A stretch of 64,000 nt of DNA, taken from the NCBI GenBank assembly GCA_051294375.1, contig CM119263.1:25028688-25092687 (forward strand). The letters run 5' to 3'. The first letter of the stretch is position 1. Each line of letters opens with the position of its first letter. The notes under the pieces were generated by a model. It saw nothing but the letters and a program-made list of their open reading frames with translations. It was not told where the DNA came from and made no database searches. The DNA is from Paraspadella gotoi. Its lineage: Eukaryota > Chaetognatha. The position numbers were made by a program, and so were the translations under genes. Positions 1 through 12,400 of the stretch are shown piece by piece.

Positions 1-2
1 AG

Positions 3-176
3 TGCAGCCGCAGGACCGGAGTCCACATTGACCGCAGGGGATTCCGGGACAAGCGCAGGGGCACGAGTTGCAAGAGGAACAAGTTGTATCCGAGAAGGGC
101 AGGAACCAACCTAAACCTGAATCAAACAGGACTTGCGTTGAATGGATATACCGTAGATTATAGAACGAATGAGTAG
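3..176 (+). CDS. Possible 3' end of an arginine-rich ORF (partial)
   Basis: Frame 3 is open from the left edge to a TAG at 174-176 and would encode a basic tail of 57 residues rich in Arg and Asn. Frame 1 is also open until a TAA at 112, so the frame is not certain. No domain is recognisable. If real, this is the last exon of a plus-strand gene facing the cysteine-rich gene that ends at 480. Confidence 0.25.
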   Translation, partial: CSRRTGVHIDRRGFRDKRRGTSCKRNKLYPRRAGTNLNLNQTGLALNGYTVDYRTNE

Positions 177-479
177 TCTAAATAATGAAAATTGCTATGT
201 TGTCAACTTTTAGTTTTTAAACACTATGTATATTAAACCTCTGGGAAACTTTTGTTGAAGAACGCCGATGCGTTCTTCGGAGTTTTCGTCCTTATGCTCC
301 GCTGGTGATTCCATGATTTTGGGCGCTTTAAATTGACAGTGTACCAAGGAGGCATCAAAATTGTTATTCGCAGATGTCACTTTATAATTATTCCAGTTTT
401 GGTTTAATTCACGAGAACTTAAAAAAAAATCATAAAATATTTAATACAAGTCAATACATTACATAGGATGCAAATTTCT
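177..479. other. Spacer between convergent genes
   Basis: AT-rich stretch of 303 bases between the possible plus-strand end and the stop codon of the minus-strand cysteine-rich gene. It presumably holds both 3' untranslated regions. I see no repeat or RNA gene in it. Confidence 0.4.
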
Positions 480-2201
480 TTATCGTACGAACCTTTCGTC
501 AAAATGATTAATTTCTGACCCTGCGGATGAAAATCCCGATGATTCCATATCGTCATCTGACGTAGAATCCCCTCGTAACTGGCGTTGAACTTCTTCGCGC
601 CAGCCCTTCCGTGATCTGACGCCATGCTTTCGGCGTCTTACCCGCTCCCGCCGAAACCATTTTTCCTTTCCCAAAATACGGTTCCACGTACGATCCTCAG
701 TCGAAGTGTCGGAATCGCAACTTTCCGATTCAGTCATCGGCTTCATGATGAAAGGTTCCGTACGGACAAGATCCTCATTCATCTGCCGCGCTTCCCTGCT
801 TTCTATCATTCTTTCTACTCTCTCTAAAGTTTTTTTTAAATCTTCCACAGTTTCGAAGTTGTCGTCATCGATGATTGGGGCAGAACCGGTTAATGATTTC
901 ACTGTGTATTTTACTAATAGAAAGGATTTAGAGTAAGTTCCGTTTGACCGTAGGTATTTTTAATGTCCATCTTCATGGCTTTTCTTACCTGCTGAAGTTG
1001 AGTTATTAATATTCTGGTTTTTCTCTTTATTTTCTTTTGTTTTTTCATCGTGAAAGGCTTTACCGTGACATGAACGATTTTTGCCACAATAATTGTCTTC
1101 GCATTCGGCGTGTTGGGTTATTTTGCAGCATTTTCCTCGGCTATTCTGGCAACACCCCGTGCACCCTCTTCCCTGACCTCCGTTACAAACCGTTTGGTGA
1201 CCCCCATTACAGTTGTTTCCGCAGTTTCTATTATGCTTCGACCGTCTCTGACATATGCAGCCTGAAATAGTGTCGGGAACGACTATTTTCTTACAATCTT
1301 CTACTTGCCAACCGTATTTTCCCCGTACCATGATCATTTTTTCGGCGACAAAGAGCTTTGTGCCGCCCCCTGGTTTGCATCCTTGCTCGGGTGTTTGCCT
1401 TCACATCCGTCATAAAGTTTTCGAAGTAAGGACAAAATCTAGGAGGCTTTCCGCAGCAGGGCGTCTTCCAGGCGCCGTCAACGACCTCGTCGCAAACGCA
1501 GGATTTTCCGCCACGTCTTACGGAGACTGCAGTGTCTGTGCCGCACCTCGTTAAGGGCTCGTCTTTCTCGTCTAGGAGACGCTTTAACTCTCGCCAGGCG
1601 TCATCGCAAGCGCAGCGTTCACCGTCGCAATGTCCGCCGTAAGAATACCCTTGGCCGTGGACATGAGGGTTCGCCAAGGACAGATGATCCTTTCCGTTAT
1701 TACCCGCTGTTTTAGACCCTGTAATTATTTTAATTGTCAGCTTACTGTATCGAACTTAGCATACCACTCTCTCATAAACTGATAAAGATGTATATAAACT
1801 ATACCCTCACTAACCCTCACCTCTCCCGTCGTCTCTATCATCCACAGCATCCGCCTTTCCAGTATTAACAGACTCCTGCGCGTTGACGTTATAATCTATC
1901 CGTTTCCGATCGAGAAAAACATCGATTTGATTCTGAATATAGTCTTTGATCCAGGCCATGTTCTTCCTCCATTCAAAGCCGGACGCCCATCCACTGGTCG
2001 AAGCATTCGTCGAAGCCCCTTCCTTCCGCCCTGCCGACGACGACTCCCGATTTTCATTCTGATTTTTGTCAGCGTCGTTTCCTCCAGCGGCGTCGACGTC
2101 ACCGAATTTTCGATCGTATTCCGCCGGGTTCGACGTCCACAAATCGCACCCGCATTTGTTGCACTCCTTTGGAAGCGAAAGCTTTGTATCCGAAGGAATT
2201 C
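480..2201 (-). CDS. Cysteine-rich protein of unknown function, 5' end uncertain, one-base frame break
   Basis: Three exons join in phase: 2201-1821, 1718-989 and 901-480 (stop at 480-482). Exon 2201-1821 carries an ECNKCGC motif and an acidic/Ser-rich stretch. Exon 1718-989 carries many cysteines (GGHCDGERCACDD, KSCVCDE, TPCCGKPPRFC, then a Gly/Asn/Cys-rich run with GCTGCC). The last exon is charged, with a possible coiled coil (VEDLKKTLERVERMIESRE) and an Asp/Ser tail. Near 1395 the reading frame moves by +1: the upstream frame continues meaninglessly and the downstream frame, which splices correctly into 901, needs one base removed. This is either a sequence error, an inactivating indel, or frameshifting. 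An upstream exon ending near 2273 is possible but no start codon is clear. I do not recognise the family. Confidence 0.6.
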
Positions 2202-4796
2202 CTATTCGAAGAGGAAATATAATTATTGAAGTCCACTACCTATACTGAAGGGTTTTACAACTACAGTAGTTATTTACCTAGTTGCGCCTCATACTTATAT
2301 ATAATCTTAAATTATGATCGGACAAATAAAATTTCATATTAACAAAAATTTGTATTGCTGCGCAAACTGAGATTCGACGCTAGAGGGAAAACAAAATTCA
2401 ATGGATTAACAAACCATTGACCGGTGTTACCTAAGGTTGGTTGCCGTCGTCGAATAGTAAAGTTACCCAAAAAATTTAATTTCACTCTATTCTTTGCCCA
2501 TCCACGTCAACTATATATATCGAAAAACACCTGAAATTGTACATGTGAAGCCGTGGCGATGCGGGACTCTATAAGGGCGAATGGAACTCATGATTTTAGA
2601 CGGCTCCGCATTACATACGTAGCTGGGCGCCCGCTGCGGCAGTTCCCTATTTTTTTTAAATTTTGTTTTGTAATTATAAGTTGTACGATCGTTTTCTATA
2701 ATCATTCTTCCTCATTTATTCATTCTTTCATCTTCCATTAAATCACTCTGCGTGAGGTCATAACAACTTTTTATTGTTCTCGCTCGTGACGTTTCGTTTA
2801 TGAAGCATATGGCTTCTGCAGACAGAAAGTGAAAACTAATTCCATATTATTTAAATATTTAGGAGGAAAAAAAATTCCCTACCTCAGAAAATCAACCTCC
2901 AACATAGAAAGAAAATCAAAACGAGAGAAAAATAACTTTCTAGAGACCAATTTAACACCCGACGGTTTGGATAATTTACCCGGATCGATCACCCGCCCCT
3001 CAAACAATTTTCGGGCCGATTTCCCTCGATTTTCCCCTAAAGCCAGGTGAAGTCGCGACCGCCCTAGGCGATAAATGCCAAGGAGTCTTGTTTTCGCATT
3101 CCCAAGGTATGAGAAGGAATGGGACGAAGGAAAATCGTCACGGTCGTTTTTATCGTCGTCATTCTTGTCGTTGCTCTCGTTCGAGATTTCTTCGACTTGT
3201 TGCCCTCCTGGTCAGTCACACGACTTTCTGCTTAAGACCGAAATAGAATTCTTCGATCGTGGCAACCGTTTTCCTCATTTTTATTGGGATTTTGAACGAC
3301 TTCCACGAAGAAAAAACCTATAAACTGGTTACTATGATAGCTAACTTGTGCGCATTGTCTCAAAAAAGATATAATCCCGCCAAATTCTCTTCTCATTCCA
3401 TCCTTTTTTTGTTTGATCTCCTTGTGTTCATTCACGAATTCTTCAGCAAGAACTCGGGGCCTTAAACTAACTGAATTCTCTCTCACTCTCTCTATCCCTC
3501 TCTCCCCCCTCTCTCTTCCCTCTTTTCTCTTCTCTTTCTCTTTCACTCTCTTTCTCTGCCCTAGATAATTTAACCGCCTGAAGTTGAACCTGTTCATGAT
3601 TCACTTTGGTGACGATAATTAAGTTTTAGTGACGCATGTAGTAGCTGCCGAAAGAGAAACATCAAATGAAAGTGAAAGTCATTCCTTACATCCAACCTTT
3701 CTCGCCGGGTCTTGTGGCTTTCTTTTTTCAACATTTTCGACTTTTTCCTCAAAAAAGGCTCGTTGTGATGTGGACAGTCTTTTTTTTTTTTGCGTTTTAA
3801 GATTTATCCTGATAATGTTAGACCGTTTTTTTCGAACCCATTAGAAACGATTACTCATTAAGAAATAATTATAAAGCTAAATTATACTAGGTTAGTGATT
3901 GAACTGGTGAAATCATGATCAATTAACTTGGCGTCGACCGAAAACATTGTTTCGGTTTATTTAATTACCGTCAAATTTTTTTTCTTTTAAATTTTTTTCG
4001 ATGTTTTTGTAATCGAAGTTGGGGTCGACCGCGGCGGATTCACATATTCAAGAACTCAAATTCGCGGCTACAAATATTTTTCGACGCGTGATTGTCATTC
4101 AAATCTATATTAGTTTATACGTTCGACGACTCAATTTTTGTGAAATCTTCTCGGTTGAACTCAATCACAACGTTAGTAACAAGAATCACAAGATCATCGT
4201 CGACTTCGGTAATGCTGTATGCATCGGATCATCACAAGCGCCTGCAAAATGTAGTCAGAAAAAAAAATTTAACCTCAGACTAACTCTAGTAACTCTACGT
4301 CCAAGTTAAAACTTTTTCTTTCGTATCTTTTCGAATTTTTGTCAGAAAAAAAACAAAATCGAGGCTATATATAATATTTTTGTAGTAGTTGAATATGAAA
4401 ATTTGCAAATTACTTGTTTCACTATTTTTCATTTTTCTATTTTAATATTTTTATGAAGGATTTACTATTTAATCTATATTATTTATTCAAACATATATTG
4501 CTTTCTTTTTTAAAAATGTTTTATTTATCTAATAATTCAATTTGGGAAGGGGAAGTTAGTGTTGTCTTCTGGAAATAGAGGGAGCATCTATACATATATA
4601 TGTATTGTATTGTAAAAATTAAAAAGCCATCAAAATTTGTTTTATTGTTTTTGCTCGATACGAAATAATTGTTATGCCCTGTTTTTTCTCACATGATTTT
4701 TTTAGGCTAAAACCTGAAAAGGATATTGGTTAATTATAAATTATAAAATAATTAATATTAAACTTAATCTAAACGGTAAGGATTCTGAAAACAAAA
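2202..4796. other. Intergenic stretch
   Basis: AT-rich spacer of 2.6 kb. It holds one copy of a short interspersed repeat (2350-2482), a CT-rich run near 3480-3560, and near 4550 a short segment that recurs inverted near 23.9 kb. Open frames here are short, lack splice context and look like chance. Confidence 0.4.
2350..2482 (+). repeat. Short interspersed repeat, family R1, copy 1
   Basis: About 130 bases that recur in the same orientation at 31004-31125, including the shared blocks CGACGCTAGAGGG, TACCTAAGGTTGGTTG and GTCGAATAGTAAAGTTACCC. The two copies differ by scattered substitutions and small indels. No terminal repeat, A-tail or RNA polymerase III box is evident, so the class is unknown. 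Confidence 0.7.
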
Positions 4797-6364
4797 ATGG
4801 AAACTTCGACAGCACCACTTTCGGGCTCCCCTGTGTCCGTTGGTAATATGACTGCGAAAAAACGGGAAATTGTTGACGTTAACTCATTTCCAAGCGCCAA
4901 TCGGAATTCAGCAAAATTAAGGTAGCGCCAATTAACATAGGATCAAATGTGTTCAAATTTTATGAATCTGCGAATCTCAGTCGTTTAACTTCGTCTCCAT
5001 TTTCTGTTTATCATAGCGACAAACCCATGCAAAAGTCAAACGGACGGCGCCAAAGCAGCAAGGAATCTTCTCCTATGGACGGGTTAAATGAATCTGAATG
5101 TTTTATTTATAGCAATTATTTTTTCAATTCAGAAACTGTACAGTCATGTGCAAAAAAATCGCGCCATTTTATTTCAGACTTTAAAAGTTATCATATAGAT
5201 ACTTGATATATATATAATATTTATATAATATATATATATTTTATTTTTAATAAAAATATTAAAAATGAATTAAACTTAATTGAAAAAGGGATAAGTAGGG
5301 TATTGTTAGACAAACTCTCGTTGTAATTGATTCTTAATTTAGTATAAATTTTATTAAAATTGGGCCATCTGTTTAAGAGCAATGATTTTTTTAAAATGAA
5401 ATACTTTATTATAAAAATCTAACATTTTGATTCTTTTAATTTATTTTTCTAATATAATTTTTAAAAAATATTTTTGTAGAGTGTAAAGTTATAAAGTGGC
5501 GCGTTTTTTCAACAGGAGTGTAGTTTAATGTTTAAATATTATAGAAGTTCTTCAGTTTGTTAATTACAATTACAGTATTTGTTTACTTCGTTCCTTTTAC
5601 TTACAGGGACGTTGGGCAAGAACTGTTTCAAATTTTGCATGAAAGGAATTTAAGGCTTGATCTGGGTAAGTGATCTTAAAGAGAGAGAGAGAGAGATAGC
5701 CAGGAAAAGAGAAAAGAGATCAATTTTTTCTACTATTTTTGTCTTTTTCCATGCTTCATTTTCAAATGCTTAATTTTTTAAATTGTTACTCCACTTCGTG
5801 TTGGTTATAAGAATATTCGTAACTTAGATATATTAAATTAATTATTTAAGTAGAGAGTCTTTGTGGGTATTACAAGTGCATTTATTTTTTTGCCAATATT
5901 TCAATATTGAATTAACCTGTGCATGCGATGTCCTTACAACAAATATAATTAATTAATTTTATTGAAAGTAAGAAAGAAAAATAATAAAGAGGATATTTGA
6001 CAAAAGGCACTGAATCCTTTCCCGGAGCCTCTCTTTTCATTCTCTCCCATCCTTCTCTCTTTCTCTCTTTCTCTCTCTCTGGGGGAAGCACATTTCGAGC
6101 ATGAAAAAACCATTCGAGTTTCATTGATGCCAGGGATTTATTGATGGCAGGCAAGACGTTGAAACAGTGCGGAGGCGAGGGAAGTAACTCCGTTCCCCGC
6201 CGCAGCTCCCAGCTGTTTTTAATTTCGATAATGTTTTTGAATAATATTTAACATGTTTACTAATATTTTTTTTAACAGGGGCCAAATTCAATGCCAGACT
6301 TCAGGAACCAGAAGAGGTTTGTCGCGTGGCTTTGCTGGAATGGTTGTTTTTGCTATTTAAATAA
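4797..6364 (+). CDS. Small four-exon candidate gene, unknown product
   Basis: Exons 4797-4921, 5017-5082, 5607-5665 and 6279-6364 join in frame with phases 2, 2 and 1 and standard GT..AG ends, giving 111 residues. The N-terminal half is Ser/Lys-rich and polar; the C-terminal half reads as helical (GQELFQILHERNLRL, then ARLQEPEEVCRVALLEW). The stop overlaps an AATAAA polyadenylation signal at about 6360. The exons are short enough that a chance chain is possible, and a donor at the GAG/GTTTGT near 6316 could lead to further exons. I do not recognise the family. Confidence 0.45.
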
Positions 6365-8305
6365 AATTTAGATTAATTTCTTAGCCTCTTTCACCATTCT
6401 CTTATGTTATTCTTCGTAATTTAGGTAGCAGTTTAAAAATTAAATCTAAATAGTACATAATAACGATTAATAAATACTGACTTATTTTCTAATTGGATAA
6501 TTTTTTTAAATAAATAAATAAATAAATAAATACTTTCGATCAGTTGGTATTATCTCAAAACAAGCAACGAACAGTCGAACACGAACCAACGGCTAGTTCA
6601 TGGCGGCCCGACCCTTTTGCGCCAAAGGCGGTAAAAAACCCGCGGTGAGGGGAGAGTCAAGTGGAAGCTGTTGTCGCCGCGGCAGCCTGAGCCGCTGCTG
6701 AGACGGGACTGCGGCTTTCTGGTGGCGGAGAGGGGGGAGTTTTAGAGAGAGAGAGAGAGAGAGAGAGAGGGCAGAGATTCTCGGGACGAGAAAACAGAAC
6801 CGTATCGGTCGTCGTTTTCGTCGTCATTATGGTCGTCGTCGATTTCGTTCTCGCTCTAAAACAGAGATAAACAATGAAGCGAAAAAAAAACCCTCGGCGC
6901 GAATCGTGAGAGAGAATGAAAAAAAATACACGGATTCCGGATGTTTGACCCGGGGGAAAAATGTTTTTTTTTCGTTTGCTCTTTTTCCTCCGTCACTCCG
7001 ACTCCTTCATTCTCTTCCTCCTACTCTCCCTTCTCTTGGTATTCTTGTCTCTTTCCATGTATTTATCTTTAGGTAAAATCGCTTTTTTTTCCCCCCCCCC
7101 GAGTTCGATTTCTTTAGTTCTCACCTGTCTGCTTGTCTTGCACTCACTTACTCCTTCTGCTCGTCTTCTCTCACTGTTCATATTCTTGTTTCATTGAGCT
7201 CCCTTCAGGGGTTAATATAACTCGGAACATCTCCAGTGACTTATAAATTATTTTCAAATTTTTTGGTAAACGAATGAAAACTGAAAACAATAATTAAAAA
7301 TTATTAGTAATGATCTGATTTGCATCTGTATTCTATAATCTATTGACCGTGAACGTGTTTTTTAATTAGCCGTTACCATCTTTTTCTCTTTCTTGCACTC
7401 TTGCTCAGAAAGCTGGAATCACCTTTTGAAGTTACATGGCTCACTCGAGCTCAACCTAAATTAACTTAACAAAATTTTTTACCGTCTGGCTGCCAGGTGA
7501 TATTACACGCGCAGTCTAGATTTGTCGTCGTCAATAGCAATAGTTATTGAGTATTGACTTACTATACTTTACATATTCTACAAGACTGATGATCCAAGAT
7601 TGAAGATTAGAAATTTTCTACTTATAAACCGATTTCGATAGGAGATAAAAATCTCCGTTTTTCTCTCTCCACGGTTCACCTTTTGCTGAGTAAACTGGTT
7701 CTCGTTTAATCAAGCGATTGAATTATTTGCACCGCACGACACGGGAACTGGCACATCGACCGAAAAATGTTTAAATTAATCGAGAAATAGTAAATTTATT
7801 TTATAAAACTATCGTGATCTAATCATTTTTACGAGCCGTACTACACTTTTTTGAAATAGGTAACCTTATACAACGCGAAACCGAATTGATTCAAATCGTA
7901 TTAAAAATTCCATCCTCAGCACTCAAATGTTAGATTTGTTTCGAGGCACAAAGTACGATTTTTTTTCCGTCGATCTCTCGATGAAAAAGGTCGAATACAC
8001 ATTTCGCATCCAATTTTTTAATTCGACTTTTCCGCGGTCCGTCATAATTTTTTCCCGAATTTTCTCTCGCTTCTTACGCCAAAAATGTTTTTCTCCCTTT
8101 GTTTGCCAGGCGATAAAGTTGAAAAAAAAAAATCTCTTTCCTCTGCAAAGGACGAAGTATCGCATCTATTTTAGAGAATAAGTTGTGCCGTCGCAGAAAA
8201 TTCAGAAAAAAGACGAAAATCTAAAAAGCAATAAAAAAACATCAACTTTTAATTTATGCTCAATTTTGAGTATCGTTGACCGATTTATATTTTCATTTTC
8301 ACCAG
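6365..8305. other. Intergenic stretch
   Basis: Spacer of 1.9 kb with a GC-richer patch at 6590-6860 that includes a (GA)n run at 6743-6769 and may be a promoter or 5' UTR for the actin-like gene downstream. A short ATG frame at 6600 is followed by a possible donor. Nothing else is recognisable. Confidence 0.35.
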
Positions 8306-8682
8306 ACGTACACTCGCTATCAGCCGGTCGGTCGCAGCGGCCGAAGTTTGGTGGTTCGGTCCTTCCCTCAACCATACGTCCGCCAACCCACGGAGATGCT
8401 GAGCTTCAAAGCCGAATCCCCGCCGCCCCCGCTGCCAACGTCACCGCCCCCGCCTCCGCCCCCCGGTGCCACGCCACTCGCCCCCACCTTCATCGAGACA
8501 GCCTCTTCATCGAGCCGGAGTCCCGCCCATCGAACATCGGAACGAATTCCGACTTCGAAGACCAATTTGGATTCGTCGCAGAGGGTGGAGACGGACCAGA
8601 CGGCGCCGGCGGCGACGAAGACGACGTCGTCGCCGGCGACCAAGACCTCGGCGGCCGGAAGCGGCGACACGAACGAAAACGG
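8306..8682 (+). CDS. Possible 5' coding exon of the actin-like gene
   Basis: Follows a good acceptor (TTTTCACCAG) and ends at an ACG/GTTGG donor. Two frames are open. One encodes a Pro/Ser/Thr-rich chain (PPPPLPTSPPPPPPPG). The other encodes an acidic chain containing NSDFEDQFGF and ends in phase 2, which fits an acceptor at about 9467 and would run on into the exon at 9492. GC content is well above the surroundings, which supports coding, but I cannot choose the frame with confidence. Confidence 0.35.
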
Positions 8683-8814
8683 TTGGTTCACCCAACGACC
8701 GTTTCTGCGGTTAACTTATTGTAACATTCACAGTTAGTTTCTCGTTAACTCTACTTCAATGATCAATTTATACTTTTATGCTTATTTTTATTTCGGTCTC
8801 GGTCTCGGGTCTAG

Positions 8815-8963
<149 letters not shown>

Positions 8964-9491
8964 AATGTGAAAGCTATCATCCGTGAGCCATAACCTAATA
9001 GGTACAACAAAAAAAGAGTTGAAGGGAGCTTACTTCTTACATTCTTGGCTCACGATCGATGTCATTGTGGGCGGGAGTGGGACAGAGTGCGAAAGAGAGA
9101 GAGCGAGAGAAAAAAAAAGAGATAAAAGAGAGAGCAAAAATATTTCCCCAGACTATAAGAGAATTATATCGAGACATTCAGACAGTGTGACGAAAAGAGA
9201 GAGGCGAATGATTTTTCTCACACTTTTTTTAGGCTAGTTAAAACGTTTTATTGCTGAGACAAGGGGCTAATAAATTTTTTTTTGACTTTTCAACTGCTTG
9301 GTTGCCTTTTAAATTATTTTTTATCTTTAAATTTCGCGAATCGAAGTCATTTTCGTTTCGAGCTTTCCCCTCAAACATTCGCCTTTCTCGATTAAATCAC
9401 CCACACCAGCTAAACTATCAAAAACACAATCATTTTATCTCATAATTGAAATTCGCACGAATGCAGCATATTTGGTAAATGTGCTGCTGCC

Positions 9492-12400
9492 ATGACGGCG
9501 TTTTTGATCCGCGCGGATTTCGAGTTGACTCCGACCTTCTTCCTTCACGAAGAAGGTAGACGACGCGACGACGACGATTGCGGCGCCGACTACTACAGAA
9601 TTTCGATTCGTAGGAAGAAATTAATCAAATCTTGCTTCACCGCAGTCGTTCGTCGGGGACGTCTCGTCGCCCCAAACGGCCTCGTCAACAACAACAATGT
9701 CGTCGACACCAATGACAACAACAACCGGGCGCTTCAATTGAACGTGAAATCGTCTATTGTGGCCAATGGCGCCGACGACGACGACCAATCTTCGCGGCGC
9801 TCTTCTGGGCCGCCGACGGCGCGGTTCGCGTCTCCGGACGAGCCTGTGGAACCTCGTATGGAACCGACAGGCGTTGATTGGGATCCGACGGCGTTGCTTA
9901 ACCATCTCTACAGAATCAACCTTAATAGGTCTGGATTTTTAAAATTTTTGTTTTTCGTAAGTCTAAACAAAGTCTAAACAAGTCTAAACAAAGTAGTCTA
10001 AACAAAGAAACGATAAACAATGTACCCCAAAAAAAAATATAAACAAAGGAAATAAAATGTTTCATCGTTTTGGTTTTTTCTTCCCCAAAAGGCCCGATTA
10101 CTTTTCGGAAGCGTGTCCATTTCCCCTCCCGACGCAAGGAGCTCCAAAGAACAACAGCAAGAAAATAATTATCATTGATCTGGGCCATTGTTCGATGAGA
10201 GCAGGGGTAGGTTGATTTGTTTTTTGGAGTGATTGATTTTTTTCGATTGCTTCCCGATCCATCCATCTACCCCGTGAGCCTAATCCACTGACACGAAACA
10301 AATCATTGCCATGGTTTACTGCGTCGAGAAAAACGTAATCTTTTTTTGTTAGACAGAAAAATGCTTGACGTTTTTCTGTATAATTTTATTTTAACTGATC
10401 TGTATTAACAACTGGAAATAAATATTTATGCAAAGATGTCAAAATTATCAAATTGATGGCTCATCGAATTTCTTAAAGATCAAGCTCAATGAATTTTTTT
10501 TAATTCAGTATTGAAGATTACAGTAATAATATTTTGGGCTTTATTGACCTCCACAAGGACCAGAAAAGCAATTGGTTCTTAAGACATAGATTCTCCAGCC
10601 TTTAGACAATCAATATAAGTAAATTGGCTTAACATCATCAAAGCATCGTGATCATAGACAAAGTGATTGTTGATGAGATGCAGATATCCGTATGCCCTGA
10701 TTATTATTGGCAAGTTTATTCTAGAAAAGTACAAAAAGCAAATGTGGATAAGATATTATAAGATATTGCTTCTTTTTTAAAACCAGAGTATTACTAAATT
10801 ATATTATAAACAATACGGCGCACCAACTGCAACTATTTTTTTTTGTATTAAAACTTTGGGTAACTTTGGGTAAAAAAACGAATCATCTTTTTAAAAAAAT
10901 ATCATTTGATTGATTAAAGAAATTTTTGTCTATCGATTCCGAGTTTGTCCCACCATGTTCGGATGACAATTGAAGCATGTTTAAACCAATTTTAACCAAT
11001 TTAAAAACGTAAACGATTTTTCTATAATATAAAATTTTCTCAATGATGCGTAGGTCACGTTTCATAAATTTTTACTTCGTGTCAATGGATTTGGTTGACG
11101 GGGTAGATTCTTAGAGGGTCAAGTTCGTAAAAATCTTTTTATTACGAAACTCTGGCGCCACACTTGTAGTTTGAATTACGATTTAAATAATCTGAATTAA
11201 ATCATTTGATTTCAAATTAAACGACTCGAAATTTAACTCCGAGAATTGTAAGGGTCTTGAAAAATTGATTTAAAATAAGATATTTGTAGCCTTCTAAAGA
11301 CAGGTTTTTAAATTTGGATTCTCAGGTTCTTTGCACCTACCCAAGTCTCCCCGAAGTCTTCTTCCCTTCGGTGACGGCGACGACGAAGAATTCGTCCGGC
11401 AAAGTAGTCGCCCGAGTCTTCGGCGCGGACGCCTTGACGCCGGAAATGCGACGGAAGGCTGTGGTGGCTTACCCGCTTGGTCATAGATTGGGTTAGTGCG
11501 GGAATTTCATGCGATTTAAGAGTGGAGTTGTTTCTCAGTTGCCACATAACGAAATTGAGAAGGTATAGCAACAGTCGGGTTATATGTGATGCTCATTGGG
11601 ATGGGGCATCTTACGGTTGGCTTTAGGGGTCTTCTGACCATCAGTGGCGCCGCTAGCCACTGGCGTGGTCTCGCTTTGCCAACACAGAGGGGAATTGTTA
11701 GTACTTTGGATGGAACGTGCCGATTGGGATGGTGCGTTCCCCATCTGAGTCAATGGGATTGGCTGAAGGAAGATGGATGTGAGGCGGTGTAAAAATACCG
11801 CTGAAAAGGGCTTTTTTTCCTATTTCTTCCTCTCCCCAGGAACCAAAGTGTCACCTGAGGAGTACAAGTTCGGGGTATACCTCGACTGTTTTGAGGATCT
11901 CTTCCAGCACATCTTCGAAGTCCTCAAGGTCGACCCTCGACACTATAAGATCTTGCTCAGTATTCCGCAAAACTTCGCTCCTACAGTCAAGATGAAAATT
12001 ATGGATCTTCTCCTTGATAAGTTCAGGGTTTCCGGAGTCACGGCCGGTGAGTATGATGGTGATATTTAGGACACCTTCGCGGGAAATGTCATTGTGAGCC
12101 CGCTCAAAATTTGAGCGAGAAAATTTGTCAAAATAAAAAAAAAAGAAAAAAAGGAAATTAAGACCTCCAGGCGGGTCGTTTGGACTTCATCTGTTTCTGC
12201 TTTAATTATCTTTAATTTGGTTAACCGTCGAAGTACATTATTTGTGGAATTTACGGTTCCTTGCCCAACCCTCTTCTTTCGGTTTGAACTTTGTAAAGTT
12301 CAATTTTACCAAAATACATTGTCCTTGATCCCTCAGCTCATCAAAACATCCTGGCGCTTTACGCTTATGACGTCACTACTGGCGTCGTCGTCAATATCGG

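Noticed and set aside
1375-1400. A very small intron to explain the frame break in the cysteine-rich gene
   Set aside because: The only GT..AG pair there is 23 bases, far below the introns used elsewhere, and removing it gives the wrong frame.
11586-11792. ORFs over the R2 repeat (also 18878-19075)
   Set aside because: The copies do not share one open frame, and the conserved signal is in RNA stems.
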